Source of the DNA: Aliidiomarina celeris
GTDB lineage: Bacteria; Pseudomonadota; Gammaproteobacteria; Enterobacterales; Alteromonadaceae
Length of the DNA: 64,000 bases
Assembly (NCBI RefSeq): GCF_003316875.1
Contig: NZ_QMIL01000001.1
Coordinates: 620,001 to 684,000 of the forward strand
Direction of reading: 5' to 3'
The translations under genes were made by a program, and so were the position numbers. Positions within the stretch are counted from its first letter, which is position 1. Each line of letters begins with the position of its first letter. Shown here piece by piece: positions 19,062-29,064 of the stretch. The notes under the pieces are model-generated. The model worked only from the letters and a program-made list of their open reading frames with translations. It did not search any database and was not told the DNA's origin.

Positions 19062-19202
19062 TGAACCAATGCTTCCTAAGTGGGCTAGCTTGAATCCATC
19101 TATTATGAATGTTAAATGCTTTCGGTAACAGTACAGCCGTACACTAAAGTTGTTTCCGCTGCGTTTAATATGTAAACAGACGTTACAAGGATCTGTCGAA
19201 TT

Positions 19203-20348
19203 ATGATTTCTTCTCGTGAACCCGCCCTATTACTTGCCGGTGGCGGAGCTCGCGCGGCCTACCAAGTGGGCGTACTCAAGGCAATCGCCACGCTGGTTCC
19301 TCGTGCTCACCCGCTGCCGTTTCGCATTCTTTGTGGCACGTCTGCAGGAGCACTTAACGCCAGTGCTTTGGCCAGCTATGCGTCAAATTTCCGCCTAGGC
19401 GTAAAGCATTTAGAAAAAACCTGGGGCGAATTTCGAACTGAGCAAGTTTATCGTTGCAGTACCGGTGAGCTCTTTGGTCATTTGCTTGGCCGGGTTGGCC
19501 GTATGTTTCAGTCGGAGAGTACAGAACGGCCGGCAGCAAGCCTATTCGACAATCAACCTTTGCGGGAACTGCTGAATACCGTGGTCGATTTTAAACGCAT
19601 AGACCGACATATTCACCAAGGCTATTTGCGCGCGGTCGCCATCACGGCTTCTTGTTATAACAACGGCGAGTCGGTCAGTTTCTATGAGGGGATACCGCAA
19701 TACGAAGACTGGTTGCGTGCTAAACGTCGCGGTACGAGAACGCGCCTTACCAGTGAGCATTTGATGGCGTCGGCCGCTATTCCGCTGGTATTTCCTGCCA
19801 TTAAAGTTGGCCAACATTTCTTTGGCGACGGCTCGGTGCATCAAATGTCGCCCTTGAGCCCAGCGATTCATCTTGGCGCCAGTAAAATTTTAGTGATTGG
19901 CATGGACCCGCCACAAACCGAGGACGCCTTACATCGGCCTTATGTACCCAGCAGTGCGGCAGTTGCAGGGCATTTGCTGGACACCATATTCGCCGACACT
20001 CTGAATGCCGACGTTGAACGGTTAGAGCGCATTAACGACACCATATTTCGTTTAGAGCAAGCGGGTATGACCCATCCCACGTTACGCCGAATAGACTCAT
20101 TACTGATTCAACCCGAACTGGACTTTACGGAAGTTGCCCATAAACACTATCACCGACTACCTAAGCCAGTGCAAAAGCTGTTGAACTTAATTGGCGTCGA
20201 CCGCGACACCCCCTCCAGTATTGTGAGCTACTTGCTTTTTGAAAAAGAATATTGCCAAGAGCTCATTCAGCTTGGCTTTGAGCAAGCACTCAAAAATGAG
20301 GACCAATTGCACGCCTACCTCGAACTGGGTGGCCGCCCAGTGGAATAG
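19203..20348 (+). CDS. Patatin-like phospholipase
   Basis: Predicted lipid acyl hydrolase of 381 residues with a Ser-Asp catalytic dyad: oxyanion loop GGGARAAYQ (residues 13-21), nucleophile S47 in GTSAG, and D209 in GDGS. No signal peptide is evident, so it is probably cytoplasmic or peripherally membrane-bound, unlike secreted ExoU-type members. The C-terminal third carries no recognised domain. It is monocistronic, divergent from the RND 2 operon, and followed by a small hairpin. The substrate is unknown; membrane-lipid turnover is the family expectation. Confidence 0.88.
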   Translation: MISSREPALLLAGGGARAAYQVGVLKAIATLVPRAHPLPFRILCGTSAGALNASALASYASNFRLGVKHLEKTWGEFRTEQVYRCSTGELFGHLLGRVGRMFQSESTERPAASLFDNQPLRELLNTVVDFKRIDRHIHQGYLRAVAITASCYNNGESVSFYEGIPQYEDWLRAKRRGTRTRLTSEHLMASAAIPLVFPAIKVGQHFFGDGSVHQMSPLSPAIHLGASKILVIGMDPPQTEDALHRPYVPSSAAVAGHLLDTIFADTLNADVERLERINDTIFRLEQAGMTHPTLRRIDSLLIQPELDFTEVAHKHYHRLPKPVQKLLNLIGVDRDTPSSIVSYLLFEKEYCQELIQLGFEQALKNEDQLHAYLELGGRPVE

Positions 20349-20349
20349 A

Positions 20350-20367
20350 GTGGCAATTTTTTGCCAC
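20350..20367 (+). terminator. Weak hairpin after the patatin-like gene
   Basis: GTGGCAA / TTGCCAC arms around TTTT immediately after the stop codon. No clear T tract follows, so termination is uncertain. Confidence 0.35.
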
Positions 20368-20495
20368 TTCACCTAATTCAGCCGACAGAAAAGCCACACA
20401 GAGCAGGAGAATAAATTTTAAATCAATAACTTGCAAAACGTGGAACAGTGTTTGCAAAGCTTGCCACAGCATCCATTTGTATAAGGTTAAGTTCT

Positions 20496-21371
20496 GTGGT
20501 GATTGTAGAACAACAACAAGATCAGAATGGCGTTCAAGTGTTAGCCTGTTCGGAACGATTCCAACGCGACGGTAAACTTTCTGAGCGCTTACAAACCACC
20601 CTCGATATCGAGCAATTACTTGCGCTCTATGGCAAAGAGGTTCGTGACTCCTTGGCCATCGACAGCCTTACCTTCGCTGCCGATGAATTAGTATTTGCTG
20701 TATTCGGATATGTGGAACAAAAGCCGCAACACAATGCGGCCATTTATGCAGACGGCGAGTATTTAGGCCAGCTGGTGTACAGCAAACATTCGGGCTTTTC
20801 TGCTGCGGATAAAAAACAGCTGAATACCTTTCATCAGCAGCTCATTTTCCCGCTTCGAAATGCCATGCGATTCGCCCGTGTAAGGCGTCAAGCCATGCAT
20901 GATCACATGACCGGCGTAGGCAACCGTTTGCTTATGAGTGAGCAACTTACCCGAGCGGCGGAAACCAAACGGCGCAATAACCTTTCGTATATGCTAATGC
21001 TGCTCGATCTTGACGGTTTTAAAACGGTAAACGACACTGCCGGCCACGCCAAAGGCGATCGTATTTTGCAACGTTTTGCCGAGGTCATTAAGCGTGCATT
21101 GCGGGCGTACGACGGTGTTTATAGATACGGCGGAGATGAGTTTGTCTTGCTGCTGCAAGACGCAGATAAACACAGCGCCCAGCATGTTTATGATCGTATT
21201 CAAAATGGAGTGGCCGGTGACGCGCTTTTAACCGAATATAATATTGGTTGCAGTGCTGGTGCAGTGGAACTCAACCCAACACAAGACGAAAACACCCTAC
21301 TCGCCCGCGCCGACAATGCACTCTATGAAGCCAAGCAGAGCGGCAAAGGCCGGTTGTGCTTTGCCATCTAG
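20496..21371 (+). CDS. Diguanylate cyclase (GGDEF protein)
   Basis: Predicted cytoplasmic enzyme making cyclic di-GMP from GTP. The C-terminal GGDEF domain (about the last 165 residues) has an intact GGDEF in YRYGGDEF, and RAYD five residues upstream fits the RxxD product-inhibition site. The N-terminal 110 residues form an unassigned, possibly GAF-like sensory region without transmembrane segments. The reading frame is open from a GTG at 20448, but an AGG at 20484 lies nine bases before the GTG at 20496, so that start is preferred (291 residues). It is convergent with tilS. Confidence 0.85.
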   Translation: MVIVEQQQDQNGVQVLACSERFQRDGKLSERLQTTLDIEQLLALYGKEVRDSLAIDSLTFAADELVFAVFGYVEQKPQHNAAIYADGEYLGQLVYSKHSGFSAADKKQLNTFHQQLIFPLRNAMRFARVRRQAMHDHMTGVGNRLLMSEQLTRAAETKRRNNLSYMLMLLDLDGFKTVNDTAGHAKGDRILQRFAEVIKRALRAYDGVYRYGGDEFVLLLQDADKHSAQHVYDRIQNGVAGDALLTEYNIGCSAGAVELNPTQDENTLLARADNALYEAKQSGKGRLCFAI

Positions 21372-21410
21372 GCAGGCCCTTTTTGCTTTAGTTTATATTT
21401 ATTTACACAC

Positions 21411-22379
21411 CTACAACGGCGCGAGTACCAACTGGCGCCGCTCTCGATAAACCTGATTCTGCCCCCATTGCACGCGCACCTTCCCTTGTGGCAAGCGCGA
21501 CAGTTGGCGCAATAATTCGGTCATAATGGCGGAGCTTGGCAATGGTACGCCTGCACGCTCAAACCATCGGCGCAACAGTGCCTTCTGCAAATTGGGTGCG
21601 AGCTCAAGCCAACCTGCCAACTCAAAGCGATCGCCCTGTATCCGCGGCGTTAGTTCTTTATCAATAAAATATTCGAGCAGGCTTTGTTGCTCGGCACAAA
21701 GTTCAGCCGAGCGCGCAACAGTGGCCTGAATTGACGGCCAACGCTGTTGTAGCCTCGGCACAATTTCATGGCGCAGAAAGTTGCGGTCTATCGAAGTGTC
21801 GTAGTTGGTGTCGTCTTCAATCCACTGTACGCCATGCGCTTCTGCGTAGGCGTAAAGCTCTGTTTTCTCAAAGTTAAGTAACAGCCGTAAAAGCCGTCGC
21901 TGTTCCTTAAACGGCGCAATAGCCGCCATGCTCGAGAGCCCCTTAGGGCCGGCACCACGCTGTAGTTGCAACAAGAAGGTTTCAATTTGGTCGGAACGGT
22001 GTTGCCCTAACAGAATAACCGCATTAGCCTCAGTAAGTTCAGCTAAACGCTGATAGCGCGCCTCACGCCCTGCCGCCTCTTTACTTTCGCGGTTCGCTAT
22101 CACCACCTGAATGGGTTCAATAATGGCCGGGAACTGTCGCTGCTCGCAGTCTGCGCGCAGAAACTCCGCCCAGGCCGCCGACTTTTCATGAAAGGCGTGG
22201 TCTAAGTGAATCGCTAAGTAGCGATAATTCGGAAATTCTCGCCGAAAACGGTCGGTTAAATCCAAAACCGTTTGCGAGTCCACTCCGCCGCCCAGCGCCA
22301 CTACGATTTGTTGATTCGTAGCAAGCGCCAGCGCACAAAGTTGTTGTTTAAACTGGGGGTATAAATCAGCAGTAGCCAA
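21411..22379 (-). CDS. tilS: tRNA(Ile)-lysidine synthase, C-terminally short
   Basis: Modifies cytidine 34 of tRNA-Ile(CAU) to lysidine, so the tRNA reads AUA and accepts isoleucine. The N-terminal PP-loop ATPase domain and TilS signatures are present: [50 protein letters not shown] and [17 protein letters not shown]. Two oddities stand out. The P-loop reads GGGVDS instead of the usual SGGxDS. At 322 residues it lacks the final domain of E. coli TilS (432 residues). Only 39 bases separate its stop from the convergent GGDEF gene, so no lost fragment can lie there. It overlaps accA by 14 bases. Confidence 0.88.
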   Translation of the reverse strand: MATADLYPQFKQQLCALALATNQQIVVALGGGVDSQTVLDLTDRFRREFPNYRYLAIHLDHAFHEKSAAWAEFLRADCEQRQFPAIIEPIQVVIANRESKEAAGREARYQRLAELTEANAVILLGQHRSDQIETFLLQLQRGAGPKGLSSMAAIAPFKEQRRLLRLLLNFEKTELYAYAEAHGVQWIEDDTNYDTSIDRNFLRHEIVPRLQQRWPSIQATVARSAELCAEQQSLLEYFIDKELTPRIQGDRFELAGWLELAPNLQKALLRRWFERAGVPLPSSAIMTELLRQLSRLPQGKVRVQWGQNQVYRERRQLVLAPL

Positions 22380-23322
22380 AGTTCATTAACTTTTGATAAC
22401 GCTTCTCCAGCAGCTCTTCTTTTGAAAAGCCTTTCAAAGCATCAAGGTCGCTCCGTAATTGCTCTTTCACACGCATTGCAATTTGCTCATAGTCGCGATG
22501 GGCTCCACCCACTGGCTCTTCAACGATGGCGTCGATAAGGCCCAGTTCAAGTGAGCGCTGCGCGGTTACACCCATAGCTTCCGCCGCTAGTTCAGCTTTA
22601 CTCGCACTCTTCCACAAAATCGACGCACAGCCTTCTGGCGAAATCACCGAGTAGGTGCTGAACTGCAACATGTTCACGCGGTCACCCACACCAATTGCAA
22701 GTGCACCGCCCGAGCCGCCCTCACCAATAACGGTACAAATGGTGGGTACTTGCAATCGAGACATAACCTTTAAGTTGCGCGCAATCGCCTCACTTTGCCC
22801 ACGTTCCTCGGCACCAATACCGGGGTAAGCGCCCGGCGTGTCAATAAAGGTCAGTATAGGCATGTTAAAACGTTCAGCCATTTCCATTAGCCGTAGGGCT
22901 TTGCGGTAACCCTCGGGCTTTGGCATACCAAAGTTACGACGCACTTTTTCCTTTGTTTCTCGCCCTTTCTGGTGGCCGATAATCATTACAGGATCACCGT
23001 CAATCCGACCAACGCCACCCACAATAGCTTTGTCGTCTGCATAAGCACGGTCTCCGGCGAGTTCATCGAAGTCGGTAAAGATCATGCGAACGTAATCGAA
23101 GGTATAAGGCCGTAAAGGATGCCGCGCTAACTGCGCAACCTGCCACGCACCCAAGTTTGAGAAAATCTTTTTCGTCAGCTCGTTACGTTTTTTACGCAAC
23201 TGCTTTACTTCCGCTTCCAAGTCGATGTCGAGGCCGCCTTTTGCACCAACAGCCTGTAACTCGTCAATTTGTGCCTGTAATTCGGCAATCGGTTGTTCAA
23301 ATTCCAAAAAATTCTGGTTCAT
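22366..23322 (-). CDS. accA: Acetyl-CoA carboxylase carboxyltransferase subunit alpha
   Basis: Alpha subunit of the carboxyltransferase that forms malonyl-CoA for fatty acid synthesis together with AccD. The frame is open from a TTG at 23349, but the ATG at 23322 gives [15 protein letters not shown], which matches the usual AccA N-terminus and length (318 residues). Typical segments include [22 protein letters not shown]-like biotin/CoA-site sequence and the [15 protein letters not shown] turn. It lies 16 bases after dnaE and overlaps tilS, the conserved dnaE-accA-tilS order. Confidence 0.95.
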   Translation of the reverse strand: MNQNFLEFEQPIAELQAQIDELQAVGAKGGLDIDLEAEVKQLRKKRNELTKKIFSNLGAWQVAQLARHPLRPYTFDYVRMIFTDFDELAGDRAYADDKAIVGGVGRIDGDPVMIIGHQKGRETKEKVRRNFGMPKPEGYRKALRLMEMAERFNMPILTFIDTPGAYPGIGAEERGQSEAIARNLKVMSRLQVPTICTVIGEGGSGGALAIGVGDRVNMLQFSTYSVISPEGCASILWKSASKAELAAEAMGVTAQRSLELGLIDAIVEEPVGGAHRDYEQIAMRVKEQLRSDLDALKGFSKEELLEKRYQKLMNFGYC

Positions 23323-23338
23323 CCGTAGGTAGTCCGGT

Positions 23339-26300
23339 TTAAGATTCAAAGTTCAAACGTACATTGCCTTCGCCTACCGCAGTCGTAAGCTGGTACAGCA
23401 AGTCGTCTGTAGGTTCGACGTACCATTGAGCTGGCGTGATTAAACTCGCCTGAGCTCCATCAATCTGACAATCCAATTGTATAGGGCAGGTTCCTCTGGG
23501 TGCCTGCTGCACCACCTGCACAACCGCCGCTGCTAGTGTGTCCTGTTCGGCTAAGTTTAACGACACTCGTACCGATTTGACAAATTGGGCGCGTGCTTGC
23601 TCAAGTGTTAATACTTCTTGTGCGGTCATTGTATTGCCTTGGTTGAAGTGATCAAAGCTGACCTCTCCTTTCACCCACAATACTTGGTCTTTGGCCAATA
23701 AGCTTTCATATTGTTCAAAAATGTCGCTGTAAAACCGCACATCAAGCCGCGCTGACTTATCGTCGAGGGTTACCAGGCCCCAGCGCTGACCTTTTTTATT
23801 CACCATGTTGCGCACGTCGAGCACAAGCCCAGCCACCGCATACGCGTTACCGCGACCACTCGGCTCAACATCGCTCAGGCGGCCACGCGTATAGTGCTTC
23901 AACTCTTCACGGTAACGATTTACCGGGTGCCCGGTTAAATAAAGCCCAAGGGTCTCGCGTTCACCGTCTAGCCAAACACCTTCTGGCCACTTCGGTACCT
24001 GTTCGAAGGCCGCGTCTGGGTGGTCATGTACCTCAGCACTCATACCAAACAAGTCACCTTGGCCAATGGCCTCAGCTTGCGCCTGTTGATCTGCCTGGCG
24101 CATGGCTTTATCTAAAGTTGCTAACAAAGCAGCGCGGTGCGGCCCTAAATTGTCCATGGCCCCCGCTTTAATCAGCTTTTCCATCACGCGTCGATTGAGC
24201 TTCTTCAAGTCGACGCGGCGACAAAAATCGAATAAATCGGTGAACGCGCCTCCGGCCTCACGGGCGGCAATAATCGCCTCTATGGGGCCTTCTCCAACCC
24301 CTTTAATGGCCCCGATGCCATAAACAACACGCCGTTCTTGGTCAACACTAAACTTATGCTGGCCAACGTTCACGTCTGGGGGCAATATTTTTAGCCCCAT
24401 ACGCTCGCATTCGTCCACTAAAGTCACAATTTTGTCGGTGTTGTCCATATCGGCCGACATAACAGCCGCCATGTATTCGGCCGGAAAATGAACCTTCATC
24501 CATAAGGTTTGATAAGCCACTAAGGCATAAGCGGCAGAGTGAGACTTGTTAAAACCATAACCTGCGAACTTTTCTACCAAGTCGAAAATCTTCATCGCCA
24601 ACTCAGGATCGATACCGTTATTCTTCGACCCTTCAGCAAAAAACTCGCGTTGCTTTGCCATTTCTTCTGGCTTTTTCTTGCCCATTGCGCGGCGTAACAA
24701 GTCGGCACCACCAAGCGTGTAACCCGCCATTTCCTGCGCAATTTGCATCACCTGCTCTTGGTAAAGAATAACCCCGTAAGTAGGTTCCAAGATTTCCTTC
24801 AGGCATTCATGCTGCCAGGTTGCATCTGGGTAGGAAATTTCTTCACGACCATGTTTGCGGTCAATGAAGTTGTCTACCATGCCCGACTGCAAAGGCCCCG
24901 GTCGGAACAAGGCCACCAATGCGATAATGTCTTCAAAACAGTCGGGTAAAAGCCGCTTAATCAGCTCTTTCATGCCGCGCGACTCAAGCTGGAATACAGC
25001 CGTCGTTTCGGCCTTTTTTAACGACCGATAACAGGCTTGGTCGTTTAACGGAATAGCGGTAATGTCGATCTCGGCTTTTCCTTCTTGCCGATAACGCACA
25101 TTTACCATATCCACAGCCCATTGAATAATAGTCAGCGTACGCAAGCCCAAAAAGTCGAACTTCACTAAACCTGCGGTTTCAACATCGTTCTTATCAAACT
25201 GAGTAACCGGGAATTTACCCTCGTCGTCACAATAAAGCGGTGAGAAGTCGGTGATTTTGGTCGGGGCTATAACCACCCCACCCGCATGCTTCCCGGCATT
25301 TCGGGTAACTCCTTCCAATCGCCGCGCCATATCAATCACTTCGCGCACTTCGTCGTCTTCGTCATAAAGCTGCGGCAAGCGAGGCTCTTCTTCGAACGCC
25401 GCTTTTAAGGTCATGCCTGGGGTCATGGGAATGAGCTTTGAAATACGATCGACAAAGCCATAGGGGTGGCCGAGAACCCGCCCTACGTCGCGCACCACGG
25501 CTTTTGCAGCCATGGTACCAAAGGTAATAATTTGCGACACCGCTTCGCGGCCATAGAGCTCGGCTACGTGATCGATCACTTCGTCGCGCCGATCCATACA
25601 AAAGTCGATATCGAAATCGGGCATGGACACCCGTTCTGGGTTCAAGAATCGCTCGAACAGCAGATCGAATTCGAGTGGGTCGAGGTCAGTTATCATCAGT
25701 GCATAGGCCACCAGCGAGCCTGCCCCCGAACCACGCCCAGGCCCTACGGGAATGCCGTTGTCTTTACTCCACTGGATAAACTCCATCACGATCAAGAAGT
25801 AACCGGGAAAGCCCATTTCGTTAATAACTTTTAGTTCAATCTCCAAACGCTCGTCGTATTCGCCGCGTTTTTGCGCCCGAAGCTGTGGGTCTGGGAAAAT
25901 AAAAGCTAAACGCTTCTCGAGCCCCTCGCGTGACTTCATGACTAAAAAGTCTTCAATGCTCATGGAACCCGTGGGAAAATTCGGTAAGTAATAGGTGCCA
26001 AGCTCCACTTCAACATTACAACGCTTGGCTATTTCCACACTGTTCGCGAGCGCCTCAGGAATGTCGCTAAACAGCGCCTGCATGTCTTCGCTACTGCGCA
26101 AATACTGCTGTTCCGAATAGAGTTTCGGCCGGCGCGGATCTGCCAAAGTATATCCGTCGTGTATGGCCACCCGAATTTCATGTGCTTCGTGGTCGGAAGG
26201 CTGCAAAAACACCACATCGTTGGTTGCAACCACCGGTAAATTGTATTGTGCGGCAACGGCTACAGCACCATGTACCTGTTCTTCTTCGCGCGGTCGGCCT

Positions 26301-26824
26301 GTGCGCGTTAACTCTAAGTAGAACCGATCGGGAAAGTGCTGTTGATAAAATGCAATACTCTGTTCAAGCGCCGCGCTGTTCTTCTTTAAAATGGCTTGAC
26401 CCACGTCACCCTGTACGCCACCAGAGAGCAAAATTAGCCCTTCTTGATGTTCTTCCAACCACGCTTGGTCAATACACGGGCGACCAAATTTATGACCGCG
26501 CAAATAGGCTTTCGAAATTAATACCGTAAGGTTTTTATAGCCCTTGTCGTTGAGCGCCAGCGCTGTTATCCGCAATGGCTGTTCTGGCCAACTTTCTGTC
26601 AGCATACGCAAGTCGGCGCCAATAACAGGTTTAATACCGAGGCTACGTGCTGTTTGATAATAACGAACCAGCCCACAGAGGTTCATTTCGTCGGTCAGCG
26701 CCATAGCGGGCATGCCAAGCTCAGCCACTCTTGCACACAAAGGCTTTACCTTTTGCAGACCGTCGACCATGGAGAAATCACTGTGTATGCGCAAGTGCAC
26801 AAAAGCAGGGTTTGTCATTATCAC
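23339..26824 (-). CDS. dnaE: DNA polymerase III alpha subunit
   Basis: Catalytic subunit of the replicative DNA polymerase, 1161 residues (E. coli 1160). An N-terminal PHP domain begins [15 protein letters not shown]. The C-family polymerase palm has catalytic aspartates in [15 protein letters not shown] and [11 protein letters not shown], followed by fingers ([40 protein letters not shown]), a helix-hairpin-helix region, and an OB-fold and tau-binding C-terminus. The start may be either of two ATG codons two codons apart. It heads the dnaE-accA-tilS block; rnhB, usually just upstream in gammaproteobacteria, is absent here. Confidence 0.97.
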   Translation of the reverse strand: MIMTNPAFVHLRIHSDFSMVDGLQKVKPLCARVAELGMPAMALTDEMNLCGLVRYYQTARSLGIKPVIGADLRMLTESWPEQPLRITALALNDKGYKNLTVLISKAYLRGHKFGRPCIDQAWLEEHQEGLILLSGGVQGDVGQAILKKNSAALEQSIAFYQQHFPDRFYLELTRTGRPREEEQVHGAVAVAAQYNLPVVATNDVVFLQPSDHEAHEIRVAIHDGYTLADPRRPKLYSEQQYLRSSEDMQALFSDIPEALANSVEIAKRCNVEVELGTYYLPNFPTGSMSIEDFLVMKSREGLEKRLAFIFPDPQLRAQKRGEYDERLEIELKVINEMGFPGYFLIVMEFIQWSKDNGIPVGPGRGSGAGSLVAYALMITDLDPLEFDLLFERFLNPERVSMPDFDIDFCMDRRDEVIDHVAELYGREAVSQIITFGTMAAKAVVRDVGRVLGHPYGFVDRISKLIPMTPGMTLKAAFEEEPRLPQLYDEDDEVREVIDMARRLEGVTRNAGKHAGGVVIAPTKITDFSPLYCDDEGKFPVTQFDKNDVETAGLVKFDFLGLRTLTIIQWAVDMVNVRYRQEGKAEIDITAIPLNDQACYRSLKKAETTAVFQLESRGMKELIKRLLPDCFEDIIALVALFRPGPLQSGMVDNFIDRKHGREEISYPDATWQHECLKEILEPTYGVILYQEQVMQIAQEMAGYTLGGADLLRRAMGKKKPEEMAKQREFFAEGSKNNGIDPELAMKIFDLVEKFAGYGFNKSHSAAYALVAYQTLWMKVHFPAEYMAAVMSADMDNTDKIVTLVDECERMGLKILPPDVNVGQHKFSVDQERRVVYGIGAIKGVGEGPIEAIIAAREAGGAFTDLFDFCRRVDLKKLNRRVMEKLIKAGAMDNLGPHRAALLATLDKAMRQADQQAQAEAIGQGDLFGMSAEVHDHPDAAFEQVPKWPEGVWLDGERETLGLYLTGHPVNRYREELKHYTRGRLSDVEPSGRGNAYAVAGLVLDVRNMVNKKGQRWGLVTLDDKSARLDVRFYSDIFEQYESLLAKDQVLWVKGEVSFDHFNQGNTMTAQEVLTLEQARAQFVKSVRVSLNLAEQDTLAAAVVQVVQQAPRGTCPIQLDCQIDGAQASLITPAQWYVEPTDDLLYQLTTAVGEGNVRLNFES

Positions 26825-26964
26825 TACTTAGCTGTCTATTATTGCCCTTCGGGAGAGGCCTTATTGTGCCTGAATCGCCGCGCAGGGAAAAGGCTTCTCT
26901 TTGCTTAACATTTTAGGTTTTGCGTGCTAAATCTATAAGGGTGAATTCTTTACAATGGCACGCC

Positions 26965-28644
26965 ATGAAGCAAACAAAAGCAGGAACGTCCTCCCACATA
27001 ACTAGGCAGCGGAATTTAGAACAAGAGCGTGCCGCCGCTGTTCTGTACACTATGTTCATTCATAATGATGAGCCCGTGGCCAACTGGGTGAGTGACAACC
27101 TTACTGAAATTACCGGTTGGAGCCGTGAACAAGCCATTCAACCGGGCTGGTGGAGTGCACACATTCATCCCGACGACCAGAAAGTTGAAGCGCAGGCCAA
27201 CGACGATTTGCTCAGTCAAGGCTACCTTACATACGAATACAGGTTTCAGTTCGCAGATGGCAGTTATCATTGGATCCGCGATGAAATGCGGGTACTTCGT
27301 GACCCGAGCTCAACTGATATTCAAATTCTAGGCGTTTGGCGAGACGTCAGCCAAGAGCGCGCAATGAATACGCTCTTGCACCAACAAAATGAACGTTTGC
27401 AGCTCTTCACCCAAAACGTACCGGGCATGCTGTACGAATTTGTACTGGAGCCAGACGGGCGTATGTACTTTCCTTTTGCCTCCGACCGCATTCAAGACAT
27501 TTACGGGGTAACCGCAGCGCAAGCCCGCGAAGACGCCTTTAACGCAGCGCAGAACATCCACCCAGACGATCTCGATGAAGTATTACGCACCATCAACGCG
27601 TCGGCAGAGCAACTGACAATTTGGCGCTTAGAGTATCGAGTTAAATTTGCAGATACTGAACGCTGGTTACGGGGTGAGGCGCACCCGGCGCGCAAGGCCA
27701 ATGGAGCCACCGTATGGCACGGCTACATTATGGACATCACCAACGAAAAAAAAGCAGAACGGGAACTTAGACTTGCTTCGAGTGTGTTTGAACACACTCA
27801 TGAAGGCATTATGATCACCGATCCGAATGACATCATTATTGAAGTGAACCCAACCTTTACCCGTATTACTGGTTATTCTCGAGAGGAAGCCGTAGGTCAA
27901 CCCGGTCGTTTTATGGCGTCGGGCCACCATGACGAAGCCTTTCTGCAGGATATTTGGCGCAACCTTAAACAGCATGGCTTTTGGCAGGGCGAGATTTGGA
28001 ATCGTAATAAACGCGGGGAAATTTACTGTGAACGAAAAACTATTTCTGCTGTGCACGACGAACAAGGGAATGTACTTCAATACGTGGGGTTATTTAGCGA
28101 CATTACCCAACTTAAACTACAACAGCAGCGTTTAGAGCAACTCGCACACTACGACAGTCTCACTGGGCTACCGAATCGCACGTTGCTCAACGACAGGCTG
28201 TACATGGCGGTTGAATCGGCACGACGAAACAACACTAAAGTAACCGTGGTGTATCTCGACCTTGACGATTTCAAGCCCGTAAACGACCAATATGGTCATG
28301 CCGCTGGTGATTATTTACTGGAGGCGATTGCCGAGCGCCTTACCGCGTGTGTTCGCCGTAGCGACACTGTGGCGCGCATTGGCGGCGATGAATTTGTGTT
28401 GCTGTTGTTGAACGAGTCTGTGAATGGCTATCAGGTGCTGTTGCAACGCCTACAAACAGAGCTTATGCAGCCGGTCGTACTTGAGGGTGCGTCTATGGTG
28501 ATTTCATCGAGCCTTGGCGTTGCCCATTTCCCAACCGACGCAGACACGCCCGAGCTATTGCTGCGATACGCAGACCAAGCGATGTATGCGGCCAAGCAAC
28601 AAGGAAAGAACAAAGTAATGGAATACAGAAAACTAACGAACTAA
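26965..28644 (+). CDS. PAS-PAS-PAS-GGDEF diguanylate cyclase
   Basis: Multi-sensor cyclic di-GMP synthase without predicted membrane segments. Three PAS domains are in tandem: two PAS-3-like with IHPDD motifs (about residues 30-135 and 145-270 of the longest frame) and a third (about 280-400) with EGIMITDPND and ITGYSREEAVG. The GGDEF domain follows with DSLTGLPNR, RRSD as a probable inhibitory I-site, and an intact GGDEF. The frame is open from a TTG at 26920 (574 residues); ATG at 26965 (559 residues) is the most conservative start, but no clear ribosome-binding site decides. No EAL domain is present. Confidence 0.85.
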   Translation: MKQTKAGTSSHITRQRNLEQERAAAVLYTMFIHNDEPVANWVSDNLTEITGWSREQAIQPGWWSAHIHPDDQKVEAQANDDLLSQGYLTYEYRFQFADGSYHWIRDEMRVLRDPSSTDIQILGVWRDVSQERAMNTLLHQQNERLQLFTQNVPGMLYEFVLEPDGRMYFPFASDRIQDIYGVTAAQAREDAFNAAQNIHPDDLDEVLRTINASAEQLTIWRLEYRVKFADTERWLRGEAHPARKANGATVWHGYIMDITNEKKAERELRLASSVFEHTHEGIMITDPNDIIIEVNPTFTRITGYSREEAVGQPGRFMASGHHDEAFLQDIWRNLKQHGFWQGEIWNRNKRGEIYCERKTISAVHDEQGNVLQYVGLFSDITQLKLQQQRLEQLAHYDSLTGLPNRTLLNDRLYMAVESARRNNTKVTVVYLDLDDFKPVNDQYGHAAGDYLLEAIAERLTACVRRSDTVARIGGDEFVLLLLNESVNGYQVLLQRLQTELMQPVVLEGASMVISSSLGVAHFPTDADTPELLLRYADQAMYAAKQQGKNKVMEYRKLTN

Positions 28645-28652
28645 CAAGGAAA

Positions 28653-28729
28653 TGGCGGAGCGGACGGGACTCGAACCCGCGACCCCCGGCGTGACAGGCC
28701 GGTATTCTAACCAACTGAACTACCGCTCC
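28653..28729 (-). tRNA. tRNA-Asp (GTC), copy 3 of the array
   Basis: A 77-base tRNA on the minus strand with acceptor GGAGCGG/CCGCTCC, D-arm TTCAGTTGGTTAGAA, anticodon GTC (plus-strand gac at 28693-28695), T-loop GGTTCGAGTCC and encoded 3' CCA. Identical in sequence to the two copies upstream; last in the transcript. Confidence 0.97.
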
Positions 28730-28751
28730 AACGGTAGAAAATTTCCAGCAG

Positions 28752-28828
28752 TGGCGGAGCGGACGGGACTCGAACCCGCGACCCCCGGCGTGACAGGCCG
28801 GTATTCTAACCAACTGAACTACCGCTCC
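28752..28828 (-). tRNA. tRNA-Asp (GTC), copy 2 of the array
   Basis: Identical 77-base tRNA-Asp with encoded CCA, 22 bases from the next copy. The spacers to either side differ, so the copies are separate genes in one transcript. Confidence 0.97.
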
Positions 28829-28869
28829 ACACTGGAAATACGATAAAAATGCACTTGAGACACAGCAAA

Positions 28870-28946
28870 TGGCGGAGCGGACGGGACTCGAACCCGCGAC
28901 CCCCGGCGTGACAGGCCGGTATTCTAACCAACTGAACTACCGCTCC
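28870..28946 (-). tRNA. tRNA-Asp (GTC), copy 1 of the array
   Basis: First tRNA of the transcript, identical to the other two, with encoded CCA. A strong promoter lies about 40 bases upstream. In E. coli a tRNA-Asp gene (aspV) also lies just after dnaQ, so the position is conserved. Confidence 0.97.
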
Positions 28947-28988
28947 AATTGATTGCTGTGCTTTAAGGACTTCCTTAACGCGGCGAGG

Positions 28989-29017
28989 ATGATACGAGCC
29001 CCGCGAAAATGAGTCAA
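28989..29017 (-). promoter_or_regulatory. Sigma-70 promoter of the tRNA-Asp array
   Basis: On the minus strand TTGACT (29012-29017) and TATCAT (28989-28994) are separated by exactly 17 bases and followed by a GC-rich discriminator (CCTCGCCGCG). GC-rich discriminators are typical of stable-RNA promoters under stringent (ppGpp) control. Confidence 0.85.
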
Positions 29018-29064
29018 CCCCTTTTTAATCAAGTTGTCACTGTTTGCTCATCTTTACGCCAGTT

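Noticed and set aside
20187-20472. Minus-strand frames around the patatin stop and GGDEF start
   Set aside because: No start signal and low-complexity hydrophobic translation; explained as antisense shadows.
28493-28846. Open frames running through the tRNA-Asp genes on both strands (for example one with repeated AERTGLEPATPG segments)
   Set aside because: They are translations of the tRNA sequence itself, a well-known annotation artefact; the three tRNAs explain the repeats fully.
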